DNA of 64,000 nt from Candidatus Roseilinea sp. (GTDB taxonomy: Bacteria; Chloroflexota; Anaerolineae; J036; Brachytrichaceae). The stretch is taken from the NCBI GenBank assembly GCA_026003755.1, contig BPHV01000001.1:1338393-1402392 (forward strand). The letters run 5' to 3'. Positions 45,736-57,061 of this stretch are shown here, in pieces (the stretch's first letter is position 1; every line of letters starts with the position of its first letter). The translations under genes and the position numbers were made by a program. A model generated the notes under the pieces. That model ran no database searches, was not told the origin of the DNA, and saw nothing but the letters and a program-made list of their open reading frames with translations.

Positions 45736-48700
45736 TCACGGACGTCGAGCTACCGGCACATAGACCCGCCGCGGCGCCAGCACCAGCGTGCTGACCGAGC
45801 GCGTCAAGACATTACTGCCCCACACCAGAGTCGCTGTGTTTGTGAGGGTGGTGTTCCACAGCGTCACTGTGTTGGGCACTTGCACGGTGAACTGGAAAGT
45901 GCGCGTCTGGGCCGGCCCCAGATTGCCCGTCCATTCCACGCGGTTCAGACCACTGTTGTAGCTGAAAGTTTGGTTGGGCGGGTCGTTGTCCAGGCTGACG
46001 AAGGTGACGCCGGCCGGCAGCGGGTCTTCGAGGGTCAGGTTGACCAGTTGTGAGCCGCTGTTGACGACCTGAATGGTGTAGGTCAGCAGGCTGCCGGCCA
46101 GGACGGTGGCCGGGGCAGACTTGCTCGAACCGCTCAGGTCAGCAGCGCCGATGGCGGTCACTGCGCTGGCCTGCTGGGGCGGCTCCACCTCCAGCCCTTG
46201 CGGGCGCACATGGGTGGCCGTCAGCGTGGCCGTGTTGGTGATCAGGCCGCTGGCCGTGTCGGTGATCTGGACGGTGACGGTGATCAAGCGCGACGGCAAT
46301 GGCGCCGGCGTGCCGGGCAGGAAGATGTCATCCAGACCCACGTCTGCCCCGTCATCGCCGAAGTATTGGAAGCCGATGCGCAATGTGCCGGCAGGCAAGC
46401 TAACCGGCAGGGTGTACAGACTCTGTGTCCAGCTAAAGCTAGCCGTCCACTCGTTATCGGGCTGGCCTAGTAACACATCGTCGCCGCCGCCGATGGCGTT
46501 GGCCACCAACCATACGCGCAGATCGCAGTTGTCATTCGGTGTCCGGCACCAGTACACGCTGCCCTGAGACCACAGGCTCACCGTCATGCCGCTGCTGAGG
46601 CCGAGCAATGGCGGGCTGAGCAACCACTCGTCCTGCGAGTAATCCCAGGGCACATACGCCCCGTAGGTGCCGGTGCGGTTGTACGCGGTGGACACAGACC
46701 AGTTGTTGGAAGCGTTTTGCACCTGCTCGCTCCAACCGGCCGGCGGCACCACGCCGCCTTCAAATCCCTCGGCCTTGGGAGGCACAACGCCCAACGGCAA
46801 TGTGCCGCTGTACACCACGGCGTTATCGAGGCTGTCGTAGCTCGCGTTGGTTACTGTGACGAAGGTCGTCTGCGCGGGGATCGGGTCGCGCAAGTGGAAG
46901 GTGGCCGAAACGTCGTTCAGGTTGTACAGCCGGATCACGTATTGCAAGGTGTCGCCGGGGAAGGCCACAGCGTAATTGACCGATTTCTCGATCTTGGCGC
47001 TGCTGCCCATGCGGTAAATGGTGACCGGCAGCTGCACCAGGCGCGGCGCCTCTGGTGGGCCGACGAACACCAGGCCTTCATACACGCTGCCGGGTTGCAT
47101 CGAATGGCTGTAGTGAACGGTAAACGTGATGGGGGCATTGGCCGGCACGCTGCCGCTCGGGGCGCCGGAGAAGCTAATCCCGCCCACGTTGTACTTCACC
47201 TGTTTGGTCAGGTTGAACGTTCCGGCCGGGCCGGCGTAGTTGTTGATGCCTATCAGCCATGTGCCATCGGGCGGATTGTTGAGTGTGATGTTCTCGGCCG
47301 ATGTCGGGCCATTCGAAGCGGCCATCTGCTGCCAGGCCGAGCCGGTCCAGCGGAACAGGTAGAGGTCAATGTCCGACAGCGCCGAGCTGGTGTTGAGTTG
47401 CAGGCTATAGGCGCCGGAGAGGTTGAACACATGTGTCCATTCAATCGTGCTGGAGCCGGCAAAGCCGATCGGCTCGTTGGTCCAGGTCTGGACCGTGGGG
47501 CTGATCAGGAAGCCGGTATGCGTGATGCTGTTCAGCGCCAGGCCGGCTGTCAGGCTGGCCACGCCAACGATGCCGCTATCCACAAAGGTAGTGATGACGA
47601 ACGCAGCCGGCGCAGATTGCAATGTGCCAATCGTCTTGGTGAATACCACGTCGTGTTGCGCGCCCTCGAACAAGACGTTGTGCTGCAAGAAGGCGTGCAG
47701 GCCATCGCGATCGGGTCGCCAGTCTGGGAAAGGCGCCACCACCCAATCTTCATTCGCGCCGCTGCTGGTGTTGAAGCGCCACACGCCGGCACCGGTGTTT
47801 TGGTTGGGGCTTTTCGCCACGGTGTCCAGCACATACGGGCCGTAGAACGCCGGTTCGGGGACATCGTACCAGCCGCTGCCCAACGAGGTGGGGCGTGGGC
47901 CGAGCACGATGGTGTCGATGTCTGTGCGCGGCGCCGGCCCCTGCCATTCATCCTTCACCAGCATCTTCATCCCGACCGGGTAGGCGCAACTGCTATCCAC
48001 GATGCTGAGATTGTCCAGGTGGATGTCATTGCCGTAGCCGCTGATACCGAGCACGCCGATGTGCACACTAGGTTGGCCGGCAAAAGCCGCCAGCGAGACG
48101 GTGTGCTGCTTCCAGCCGGTCGAACCATCGTAACGCGGCACCGGCGCGCCCACATTTTGCCAAGTCGCGCCGCCGTCTGTGGAGACCTGCACCTGCACAC
48201 GGTCATTGGCCCCCGCGAAGCCGGTATCGTGATACATCTGGAAGCGCAGCTCAGGCGCAACGGCTGCACTTAGATTGATGGGGCTGGTGCGATACAGGCG
48301 CGCAGCGTTACCTGCGGCCACGGTCCACGAGTCGAAGTAGACCAGGTTCGGCGTGCTGACCGGCGGTTGACCGGACGGATGCACAGTCGCCGTGCTGGTG
48401 CGCCACTGGCCGGCCGAGGTGACGACCTGCGTGGCCCAGGTGGCAGGCAACCCTGGCGCAGTCACCGAATCGAAGGCTTCGGCAAGAAGCTGGGTCACGG
48501 TGCAATTCTGCAGGTCAGAGAAGAAGAAGCGCCAATCGCCCGACTCGGGGCGCCACGTCCAGTCGAAGAGGCCGCGCACTGCGCCGTTGTTGTAGGGTCG
48601 GTTGGCGTCGTGGGCATAGCTGGCCTGACCGCCGAGCGTCAGGCCGTTGGCGAAGGGCGCCGCGACGTTCAACACCACCGGCACCACAGAGACGTGCGCG

Positions 48701-51700
48701 CCATCGTCGAAGTAGAGGCCGGCCTGATACACGCCGGGGGGAATGTTGCTCGGCACACTGGCTGTCGCCAGAACGGTCGCCGTCAGGCCGGCAGGGACAT
48801 TAACCGGCGCAGCAGCCACACTCAGCCAAGGCACGTCGCTCTTCTTGTAAAACTCAATGCGATAGGACAGCGTAGTGGTCAAGCCGGCTGCCGACGAGTT
48901 GAACAAGTGACGGATGCCGATAAATATGCCGTCCTGCATCCGACTAAGCGGGGTTTTGAATCCACACTTCGTTGCGGTTGCCGCCGGGGCGATGATAAGC
49001 GAAGCGCACAAACTCCCAGCGATCCAGCTCGGTGCGTGGGTCATCCCAGTCCAACTCCTCGCCGCCATCAATCTGGCTAATCACGCCGGAGTTGATGAAG
49101 TTCACCACGCCGTTGCCGTCCCCTGTCCTCCCACAGATCGCCATCGTTGTTCACATCTTTCCAGTTGTAGACGTTCAGCACAAAGCGCTGGTCCCACTGA
49201 TAATCGCCATTGACATCGAAGCGATCGAAGGGGAAAGTTTGACGAATGATCATCAGGTCGGTATCGGGCGGGATGGGGACGTTGTACCACTGAGGCAGAA
49301 AGCCGAGACCGGCCGTGATGGGGATGAAGAAGTTGAACGCCTTGTAGAAGTTGTCGCGGTTGGCCGAGCCATAGGCGCTTTCGGCAGCGATCATGGCCGG
49401 CGTGACGGTGTAACTCATGGTGTGGCTGCCGATCAAGGTCAGCTCAGCATCAGCGGCGCTGACACTGACCGTAGCCGTGGTGGGATTATGCACAGTGATG
49501 GGCAGCGTGAAAACGTTGCCGGGATAGACCACGTGGGCAAAGCCGGGCCAGTCTTGACCACGATAGGCGCCGGGCGTCCACTCATCAGGCGTGACGAAAA
49601 AGCCCTCTAGGCCGGCTGCGACAGCAGTGCCGCGATCGGCGTTGACCGAGCCGGCGCCCTGGGTGAAGGTGTCATATTCCAGATCGGTAGCAGAGGACTT
49701 GAGCAGGGCGCGCGCCACATCCCAGGTGGGCCAATCGCCGGTGCGGTCGCGGTAGGCCTGATAAATCAAGGCCAGCACGCCCGCCCGCTACCGGAGCCGA
49801 GCGACTGGTGCCGCCCCACGGACGCCCACGAGAGATTGCCGTTGGGGGCGCCCCAGGTCGAGATGCTGTAGTAGTTTAGCTCTTCGGCGCCGGCAGCAAA
49901 TGCCCCGCCCGCCACCACGTCTACGCCGTTTGTGCCGCGCGCGCCGGGGCCGCGGTTGGAGAACGGGATTACATCGCTATGAACAATCTGCGTGGTGTTG
50001 GTGATCGAATCCCAGCCAGTGGAGCCGAACTGGGTGGATGCTCCGACGCCTATACCCGTGGCCGGCGAAGGCGGCGCCACGGTGCCATAAGCCGATGCGC
50101 CGTTACCCGTGCTGAACAACATCTGCAAGTTCGGCCCGTACAGCCGCTGCACCTGTGAGGCAACCTGACCGGCATATTCCCAGCCGTCGTTGTCCACATC
50201 GCTCTCGCCATAAGAGTTGGTGCTGATCTGAATGGCGTCGGAATCACTGGGGTCGGTCTGATCCAGACCATCGTAGCCGACAGCAGTGAAAAGATAGGCG
50301 TCCAAGATGGACGAATCAAAGTTGTAGTAAATATCGGAGACGTTGACGACTTTGGCGTCGGGGGCCATGCCGAACACAGCACCGGACGGCTTGCCCGTGC
50401 CCGGCAGATCGTTGAAAGTAGGCAGCAGGCCGTTCGAGACACCTTGGCCCACGATATTCGATGCACACTGAGTGCCATGGCTATAGCTGCGGTCAAACGT
50501 GCTGCCGGAAAAGGCCACCAGGTCGGCATTGCCCGGTATCAGGCCACCGTACATCCAGTCTGAAACAGGGATGGGCGTGACACCATCGGCAATGAAATAA
50601 ACCATGCCGCCCGAAATATCAGCTAGCCCATCATTGTTCAAGTCACGATAGGCGATCATATCGTTATAGGTGGCCGGGTTGTTGACATCGGCGCGGCGCA
50701 GAGGCTTTTCATCGCGGAAGTCGTAGTCGTCATCCAGGTCCACATAGACGGTGTCATACACGCCGGCCGTGTTAGGGTCAGTCAGCAACACGGCAACCTT
50801 TTCGCCCCATACGAAATCGCGCAAGTCGTTATCCGGGTGCGTGCCCACGCGCACCACGCCGCTCTTGGTCATCGCGCCGGAGATGACGTAGGTGTAGCCG
50901 CCAGAGGGGGCATAGGGGTTCGGCGTGCCGTAATCGATCAGGGGGGGTGTACTGGAAGCAACGGATGCCCGTTCCGCAAGGCGTGGCAGTACGGCTGGTG
51001 CGCGTGTCCACATAGTGCGCACCGGGATAACCATTGGCAATAAAGCTTGTGCTAAAAAACGTATCAAAAGCGTATAGCAGCATAGAGAATGGGCTGAACA
51101 CGTAGGGCCAGCCGTTGTACTGCGGCGCCTCGGTGCTGGAGTAAATCTTCTGGGTGCCCAGCAGGTCAGGATGAGCAGGGTCAATACCGTCATCGAGCAC
51201 GGCAATAGTTACGCCCTCGCCGGTATACCCACGCGCCCAGGCAGCTTCGGCCTTATGCGGGCCGGCCGGCGTGACTTCAAACCAGTCCTGTGGACGGAAG
51301 CCGGTACGGCCATCGCCAAACGCGCGCGATTGCTGCCATGGCAGACTGCCGGCGCGCACCGCCGCGGCATTCGCGCGCAACCTGGCCCAGTCTTCAGGCC
51401 CCGGCTTGGGCGCAGCCGGGCGGGTGTCATCAGCCGGGTATGGCTCCGGCTCATTGGTGCGCTCAAAGAGGATGGGAATAACTGCTTGAACTGCCGGCTG
51501 AGATGCCAGCTTCATCAACGCCCAGGGATAAGCATAGCCAATGAAAATCTGATGACGTGTCGCACCCTTACCAAATGGCGGGCGAGCCAACACTTTGCCA
51601 TTCTCGAAGTAGGCGCTGAGGTCTGCTCCCTCTCGCGCGATGACTTGAATCGGAATGGGTTGATTTGAGGACGCTGCAACTGCCCCATAGCGGCCGGGCA

Positions 51701-51959
51701 GCGCTGGCGCAGCGTTGCGGGCGACCTCACGCAGTCGCGGGTGAATCTTCTGCAAAACATCTTCTGTGCTGATGGCCGAGGGCTGCGCGGCCACCAGTGG
51801 CATGCTTTTCTCTGTACCGGGTGGCGGGGGCGATTTGGCCGGCGTTGTCACCCTGGCAGAGGTCGGCAGCGAATCAGCGAGTGCTGGCGCACGCACACCG
51901 CTCAATGCCAAGATGCATGCTGTCAAAACGGCTGTGGGATGCAGTCTATGTGCTTTCAT
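45736..51959 (-). pseudogene. Second secreted S8 peptidase with DUF11 repeats (frame-broken, possibly by sequencing errors)
   Basis: Starts at ATG 51959 with GGAGG four bases upstream and a signal peptide (MKAHRLHPTAVLTACILALS). Asp in IAVLDDGIDPAHPD is near 51195, His in SYSHGTQCAS near 50480, and Ser in a GGTSRSAP context near 49805. After the protease come beta-sandwich repeats, MAM-like and pre-peptidase-like domains and two DUF11 repeats; it ends in RRVYVPVARRP at 45736. The frame changes about four or five times over 6224 bases: in a G7 run at 50941-50947, in G runs at the Ser site near 49800, in GGGG near 49127, and at AAAACCCC near 48955. Every break is in a homopolymer and protein quality is uniform on both sides, so the gene may be intact in the organism (about 2070 residues). 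Confidence 0.75.
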
Positions 51960-52086
51960 GGCTCCTCCTCTTTAGCAACATAGCCTTTTATATGGCGCTT
52001 ACATATATAGCGTTGTTCTACTTTCTGCAAGCTAGGCGCCCAGGGAGCCAGGGCTTACGCGTCATAGTCAGGGGATCATCAGGGCG
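51960..52086 (-). promoter_or_regulatory. AT-rich upstream region of the second S8 peptidase
   Basis: The minus strand shows AGAGGAGGAGCC directly before the ATG (ribosome site), and TTGCAG, 17 bases, TATATG as a weak sigma70 pair in an AT-rich stretch. The remainder shows nothing else. Confidence 0.35.
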
Positions 52087-52940
52087 ATGAGTGACGAGAC
52101 ACCTTTAGCCATCGAGTTGCCGGCCGAGCATGCCAAACAGATTCAAGATTTCCGTTGCGATCTGGGCAAGCGTTGCCCGTTATCGCTCTGGCAGTCATCG
52201 CCGTCGTAGGCGGCGCCGATAGCGGGTTGGACATCGCCGCCTTCTGCAAGCGCGCACCTTACCGCATCGGCGGCTGTTTGCGCATGATAACGGCATCCCT
52301 GCTCATGAGGCATTTCGCGTCCTGCTGCCGTTTGCCGACATCCAGCGTTGTCTCGGGGACGGGTTGTCAGCGATGCAAGCCGCCGGGTTGTTGCGCCTGG
52401 ATGACGACGAGGCGCCGGCTGCGGATGGCAATGCCCTGCGCGGTAGTCATGACTTCAGCAGTGGTCAGGCGACACTGCAGCGGGTGACCGTTACCGGCTA
52501 GTGAACGCCCCGGCTTGCCTGACGTATTTTGCCGAGGAGGTGGATGCCCGGCCGAAGCTCGGGACGGTGGGTTTTGTGCGCCGCCGGCGGCGTGTGAGTC
52601 AAACCAAGCGTGAGCAGGTGAGCTGCTTCGTGACCAGTCCGAAGTAGGATGTGCGCGCTTTGCGCGTGCGGTGCGTGCTTATTGGCAGATTGAGAACCGC
52701 GCGCACTGGGTGCTGGATGTGGTGTTCGGCGAAGACCTCAGCCGAGTGCGCGCGGGGCGGAGCGCGGAGAACTTCGCGGTCTTGCGTCGGGTAGCGCTGA
52801 GCCTCCTCAATGGTGGGCGATCTGACGAGGAGGGTGAGCGCGGGATCAAGGCCAGACGTCTGCGTGCAGCACGCAACGATGACTTCCTGCTCACAGTCCT
52901 AGCTTGCGCCGCGCGGCACCTTAAAATTTTTGACGCGTAA
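52087..52940 (+). pseudogene. ISAs1-family transposase remnant
   Basis: Pieces in several frames follow the order of an ISAs1-family (DDE_Tnp_ISAs1) transposase. First comes an N-terminal part with VIALAVIAVVGGADSGLDIAAF; then AADGNALRGSHD, where the family has its catalytic DGK.LRGS; then a clean last block, HWVLDVVFGEDLSRVR with NFAVLRRVALSLLN, in frame to a TAA at 52938-52940. At least four frame breaks are present and no inverted repeats were found. The stop codon abuts the left end of IS copy 3, which inserted directly after it or removed its terminal repeat. Non-functional. Confidence 0.8.
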
Positions 52941-52941
52941 G

Positions 52942-53841
52942 TGCTCAGTTGAAAACCTCGCATAATGCGAAGCGATGAATGCCAAAACCAAAGGTAGACA
53001 GCTGCGTGAGCGTCGGCATGTGAAAGTGGCGCAGATCATCTACGCCTAGGCGCAGGCGGCGTTCCCGCGCTACAGCCATCGCTTCAGCCCGAAAAAGTTC
53101 ACCCTGCCGCAGTTGGCGACGTGCGTGCTGCTGAGCTTCTACTTCAAGGTGAGCTACCACGACTTTGAAGAATTGCTGTTGATGAGCCAGGAACTCCGCG
53201 ACGTGTTGACCGCCGCGCCGGACTACAGCACGCTCAACCGGATGTATCACCGCTTTCGAGTGGACAAGATGAACGAGGCGCTGCTGAGGGCACTGGATAA
53301 CGGCGGTTTGGTTCAGGAAGACGCGATCAGGCTCGACTCGACCCTCCTCTCGCCCGACCCATGCCAGCGCCTACTTTCAGACCCGCCGCGGCAAGCCGTT
53401 CAAACGCCGGCTGAAAGGCGCGTATGCCGTCGGCGTCAGCATCCAGATGAGGCGCATGGCGTCGGGCCGAGCAACGACGCGCCACACTTGTCGGCGCTCA
53501 AGCGGCGCGCAGGGCGGTATGGCAAACGTGAGAAAAGCGGTCATCCAGTTTGGGTGAGGCTGGCCGACAGCGGCTTTGACAGTGCCGCCATCGGCCCACG
53601 TGACATCATCCCACCGATTCGGCGTGGTGGTAGCCTAACGCCAGGCGCGGGCTGAGTTGGCCTCGCATGCGCGTCTGGACGGCTTGTTTTGGAAGAACGA
53701 AACGGTCAACTCGGTCATCAAACGCAAATTCGGTGATGCGGTTCGCTCGGTGAAGCCGGCCTGCCAAAACCGTGAAAGCCGCATCATTTACAACGCTCAT
53801 CGCTGAGCATGTCCTTGTGTCTGAGGGTTTTCAACTGAGCA
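52942..53841 (+). mobile_element. IS5-like element, copy 3 (decayed)
   Basis: A 900-bp copy with the inverted repeats TGCTCAGTTGAAAACCT at 52942-52958 and a complement with one change at 53825-53841. It is about 53 bp shorter than copy 2, with several small deletions. Its right end interrupts an FmdE-like gene. No target duplication is visible (flanks GCGTAAG and TCCTGAT). Confidence 0.85.
52975..53806 (+). pseudogene. IS5-like DDE transposase, broken copy 3
   Basis: The ATG at 52975 begins the same N-terminus as the intact copy (MNAKTKGRQLRERRHVKVA), followed after about 23 codons by an in-frame TAG in TACGCCTAG. The region of the first catalytic Asp and the end (KNETVNSVIKRKFGDAVRSV) are recognisable in shifted frames, with missing bases between. 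It cannot encode an active enzyme. Confidence 0.8.
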
Positions 53842-53842
53842 T

Positions 53843-54166
53843 CCTGATCTGAATAGTCGCTGGCACGCCCAGCTCGAAGCCTATCAGCGCATGGCGGATG
53901 ACGCGCTGTTGGCGTGGGCGCGCGTCGAGTTGCTGGTCTCGATGAAGCATCTAATCAGCCGACCAGGCGTGCGCATGACGTGCGACCGGTGCGGCGAGGA
54001 GATCATCAACGAGCGCGAGCGTTGGGTGAACGGCGCGCGCCTGTGCGCGCACTGCGCGGGCGACTCGTACTTTGTCGCGTTGGACGCCGATTCGATTGCA
54101 CAGCGCGCCGGCGCGTCAGTGGCTCAGTATGTAGGCGCGCTCGGCGGCAAAGTCCCAGCCGACTGA
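53843..54166 (+). pseudogene. FmdE-like (formylmethanofuran dehydrogenase subunit E family) C-terminal fragment
   Basis: The open frame enters directly from the end of IS copy 3 and encodes an alpha-helical stretch (SRWHAQLEAYQRMADDALLAW), then a zinc-ribbon pattern CDRCGEEIINERER ... CAHCAGDSYF, typical of the C-terminal half of FmdE-family proteins. The conserved N-terminal FmdE domain with its metal ligands is absent, removed by the insertion. The product is therefore likely non-functional, although an internal ATG (53891) could still give a 91-residue zinc-ribbon peptide. In non-methanogens the FmdE family often accompanies molybdenum or other metal-linked genes; here it lies beside an iron-type ABC transporter. 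Its last 51 bases overlap the ATPase gene on the other strand. Confidence 0.65.
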
Positions 54167-55201
54167 TTCGCCCTCGGCGAAGATGTGTCCCCAGACGGCT
54201 TCCGGATCGGTCACGCTCAGCACATCGCCGTCGCTCTCGACTTCGTATTCGACGGTGTGCCCCAGGTAGGTGGTGGTGCGCACCCGCCCGACGAACCGCG
54301 CCTTCCCTCCGTCGTCAGGGTATAAGCGGATGACCTCCGGCCGCAGCATCAGCGTGGCCGGACCCGGCGCCACGCTGGGATGAGCTGGGGCGCGCAGCGC
54401 ATGTCCGCGAAATTGGACGGCGGCGCGTCCGTCCTCGATGTGCGTCACGTGAACCGGCAGGAAGTTGGCCCGGCCGATGAAGTCGGCCACGAAGCGCGTC
54501 GCCGGCCGGACGTAGAGTTCCTCCGGTGTGCTCACCTGCTCCACGCGGCCGGCGTTCATCACCACCACGCGGTCCGATAGGCTCATCGCTTCGGCTTGGT
54601 CGTGGGTGACGTATACGCTGGTGATGCCCAGGCGCTTCTGGAGCTGGCGAATTTCGGCGCGCAGCGACACGCGCAGTTTGGCGTCGAGGTTGGAGAGCGG
54701 CTCATCGAAGAGCAACACCTTCGGCTGTATGACCATCGCGCGCGCCAACGCAACCCGCTGCTGTTGCCCGCCGGAGAGCGCGGCCGGCCGGCGCTGCTCC
54801 AGGCCGGTGAGGTTCACCAGCGCCAACATCTCGCGCACCGTTCGCTCGATCTCGGCTGCCGGCTTGCGGCGCAGGCGCAGGCCGTAGGCGATGTTCTCGA
54901 ACACCGTCAGGTGCGGGAAGAGCGCATACGATTGGAAGACCATCGCCATCTGGCGCTTGTTGGGCGGCGTGTGCGCGATGTCTTTGCCGTCCAGCAAAAT
55001 GCGCCCCGACGTAGGAAATTCAAAGCCGGCGATCAGCCGCAGCGTTGTAGTTTTGCCGCAGCCCGATGGGCCAAGCAGGGTGACGAACTCGCCCTGGCCG
55101 ATGGTCAGCGAGACGTTATCGGCGGCGGTGACCAGGCGCCCTTCGGGCGTCTCAAAGACCTTTGTGACCCCTTCGAGGGCTAATGCGTGTGCTTGCGTCA
55201 T
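54116..55201 (-). CDS. ABC transporter ATP-binding protein, iron/polyamine-type importer
   Basis: 361 residues. Walker A GPSGCGKTT (about 44-52), Q-loop MAMVFQSYALFPHL, signature [15 protein letters not shown] and Walker B VLLFDEPLSNLDA are complete, with the switch His in VYVTHDQAEAMS. The C-terminal 110 residues form a TOBE-type regulatory domain. The layout is that of PotA/FbpC-type ATPases that power Fe3+, 2-aminoethylphosphonate or spermidine uptake. Start ATG 55201 overlaps the permease stop (ATGA). Substrate is set by the binding protein upstream (iron-type). The last codons overlap the FmdE-like fragment convergently by 51 bases. Intact. Confidence 0.9.
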   Translation of the reverse strand: MTQAHALALEGVTKVFETPEGRLVTAADNVSLTIGQGEFVTLLGPSGCGKTTTLRLIAGFEFPTSGRILLDGKDIAHTPPNKRQMAMVFQSYALFPHLTVFENIAYGLRLRRKPAAEIERTVREMLALVNLTGLEQRRPAALSGGQQQRVALARAMVIQPKVLLFDEPLSNLDAKLRVSLRAEIRQLQKRLGITSVYVTHDQAEAMSLSDRVVVMNAGRVEQVSTPEELYVRPATRFVADFIGRANFLPVHVTHIEDGRAAVQFRGHALRAPAHPSVAPGPATLMLRPEVIRLYPDDGGKARFVGRVRTTTYLGHTVEYEVESDGDVLSVTDPEAVWGHIFAEGESVGWDFAAERAYILSH

Positions 55202-56989
55202 GGTAACGTGGCGCGTGTGGATGTGGCCGGAATGGCTTCGCGCGCGGCTCCGCTGCGGCTGCCGATCAGCGCGAACAAGATGCCGATTGCGATCAGCACG
55301 ATTGCGATCAGCACGACGACGTAGGCGAACGCGTTGCCGAACCGACCGGCTTCGGTCTCGTTCAGGATTTGCTGAGTCATGATGCGCGTTTGCGGCGTGG
55401 TGAGGAAGAGGATGGCGCTCACCGTCGTCATCGAGCGGGCAAAGGCATAGATCATCGCCGTGAGCAGCGCCGGCCGGACCAGCGGCAGCGTAATCCGGCG
55501 AAAGGTGGTGGCTTGATCGGCGCCAATGGAGACGGAAGCCTCCTCGATGGCCGGGTCAATTTGTTGCAATGCCGCAACGCCTGAACGCAGCCCGGCCGGC
55601 GTGGAGCGAATGACGTACACCATCACGATGGCCAGCGCCCCGCCGAGGACGGCCGCCCCGCCGGTGAGCTTGGGGATGAGCGGGATGCCGAAGAGCGCAG
55701 TCGGGCTGTTAAACGCGAGCAAATAGCCAATGCCGAAGATGGTGCCCGGCACGGCGATCCCCAGCATGGTGCCCAGGTCAAGCGCGTTGCGACCGGCGAA
55801 CTTGCCGCGCACCACCAGAAATGCGATCACCATGCTCAACAGGCCGGCGATCAGGGTGGCGATCACCGACATGCCCGTGGTGTCGAACATCGCCTCGGCG
55901 CCATAGCCCAGCAGCACATACTCGAAGTTGCGCAACGTGAACGCGTTGTTCGCGCCCAGTGAGATGGTGAACGCGCCGGCGAGGATCGTGAGGTAGATCA
56001 ACGCGATGAGCAGGGTAATCGCCAGCGCCGCGCCGACAAGCGGGATCACCACGCGCCGATCGCGCACCGGTTGCGTGCGGCCGCTGGGCTTGCCGGTGAT
56101 GGTGACCACCGATGCGCGGGCGACCAACCGCAGTTGCACGAAGTAGAGCAGCACCGATGGCACGAGCAAAATGATCGAAAGCACTGCGCCGGTGGTGATG
56201 TCGTATTCGCCCACAATGGCCAGATACAGCCGCGTCGCCAGCACCGTGTAGTTGCCGCCCAACACCAGCGGGTTGCCCAAATCGGCCAGCGCCTCGACGA
56301 ACAGCAGCAGGAACGAGCCAGCAATGCCCGGCATGAGCAACGGCAGAGTCACCGTGCGAAATGTGTGCCACTTGCTCGCGCCAATGTTGGCCGCGGCTTC
56401 GTCCAGCGCCGGGTCCAGCCCTTCCATCAGCGCAGCCAGGTTCAAGTAGGCCACGGTGAAGAACGACAGCACCATCGCCAGCGTCAGGCCGGGCAAGCCG
56501 TAAATGTCGGTGCGCAGGCCGAGCAGGCTATGCGTAATGAAGCCGCTGCGGCCGAAGAGCACGATGATGGCGATGGCGACGGCAAACGGCGGGCTGACCA
56601 CCGGCACCAGCGCGGTGAGGTGGATGAGTTGCTTGATCCAGTTGGGCGCAGCGACTTTCACCCGCACGTAGGCGAACAGGAAGCCGACAGCCGTGCCGAT
56701 GGCCGCAGTGGCCAACCCCATCACTAACGTGTTGAGGACGATGCGGTGGTAGACCGGCCGGCGCAGCACATCGGACAACAGCCCGGATGCCTTCGGGTGA
56801 CGCCGCTTCGGCCAGCGTCGCCCCCAGCGGGTAGGTCACAGCGATCAGTACGAAGAGCGTTGCGATGATCAGCGCCAACAGCAAGGCCGGGTCGTGCGCA
56901 CAAGCGCGCGATATTCGCGCAGCGCGCGTCGCCAGGCCGAAGGCCGAAGCGCGTCGGGCAGCCGGGGCGACGGCGTGGTTGGATCGCAT
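55198..56989 (-). CDS. ABC transporter permease, two fused membrane domains (one frame break near the start)
   Basis: About 597 codons. The main frame (526 residues from 56778) has about eleven hydrophobic helices and two EAA loops, one near EAAANIGASKWHTFRTVTLPLL and one near EEASVSIGADQATTFRRITL, so both halves of the channel are in one chain, as in FbpB/AfuB-type importers. The N-terminal portion (MRSNHAVAPAARRASAF then DPALLLALIIATLFVL and TYPLGATLAEA) is in another frame, joined near 56785 by a one- or two-base shift. The start at 56989 is a guess with a weak ribosome site. It moves the ligand from the binding protein across the membrane. The shift may be an assembly error. Confidence 0.8.
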
Positions 56990-57061
56990 GGCGTTCAAAA
57001 ACGCGCCACAGCCGCTCAGGGCCATGGCGCGTTTGCTGTGCAGAGATGAAGCGCACCAATT

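Noticed and set aside
46717-48273. 518-codon plus-strand frame
   Set aside because: Shadow of the second peptidase gene; His/Arg/Gly-rich without structure.
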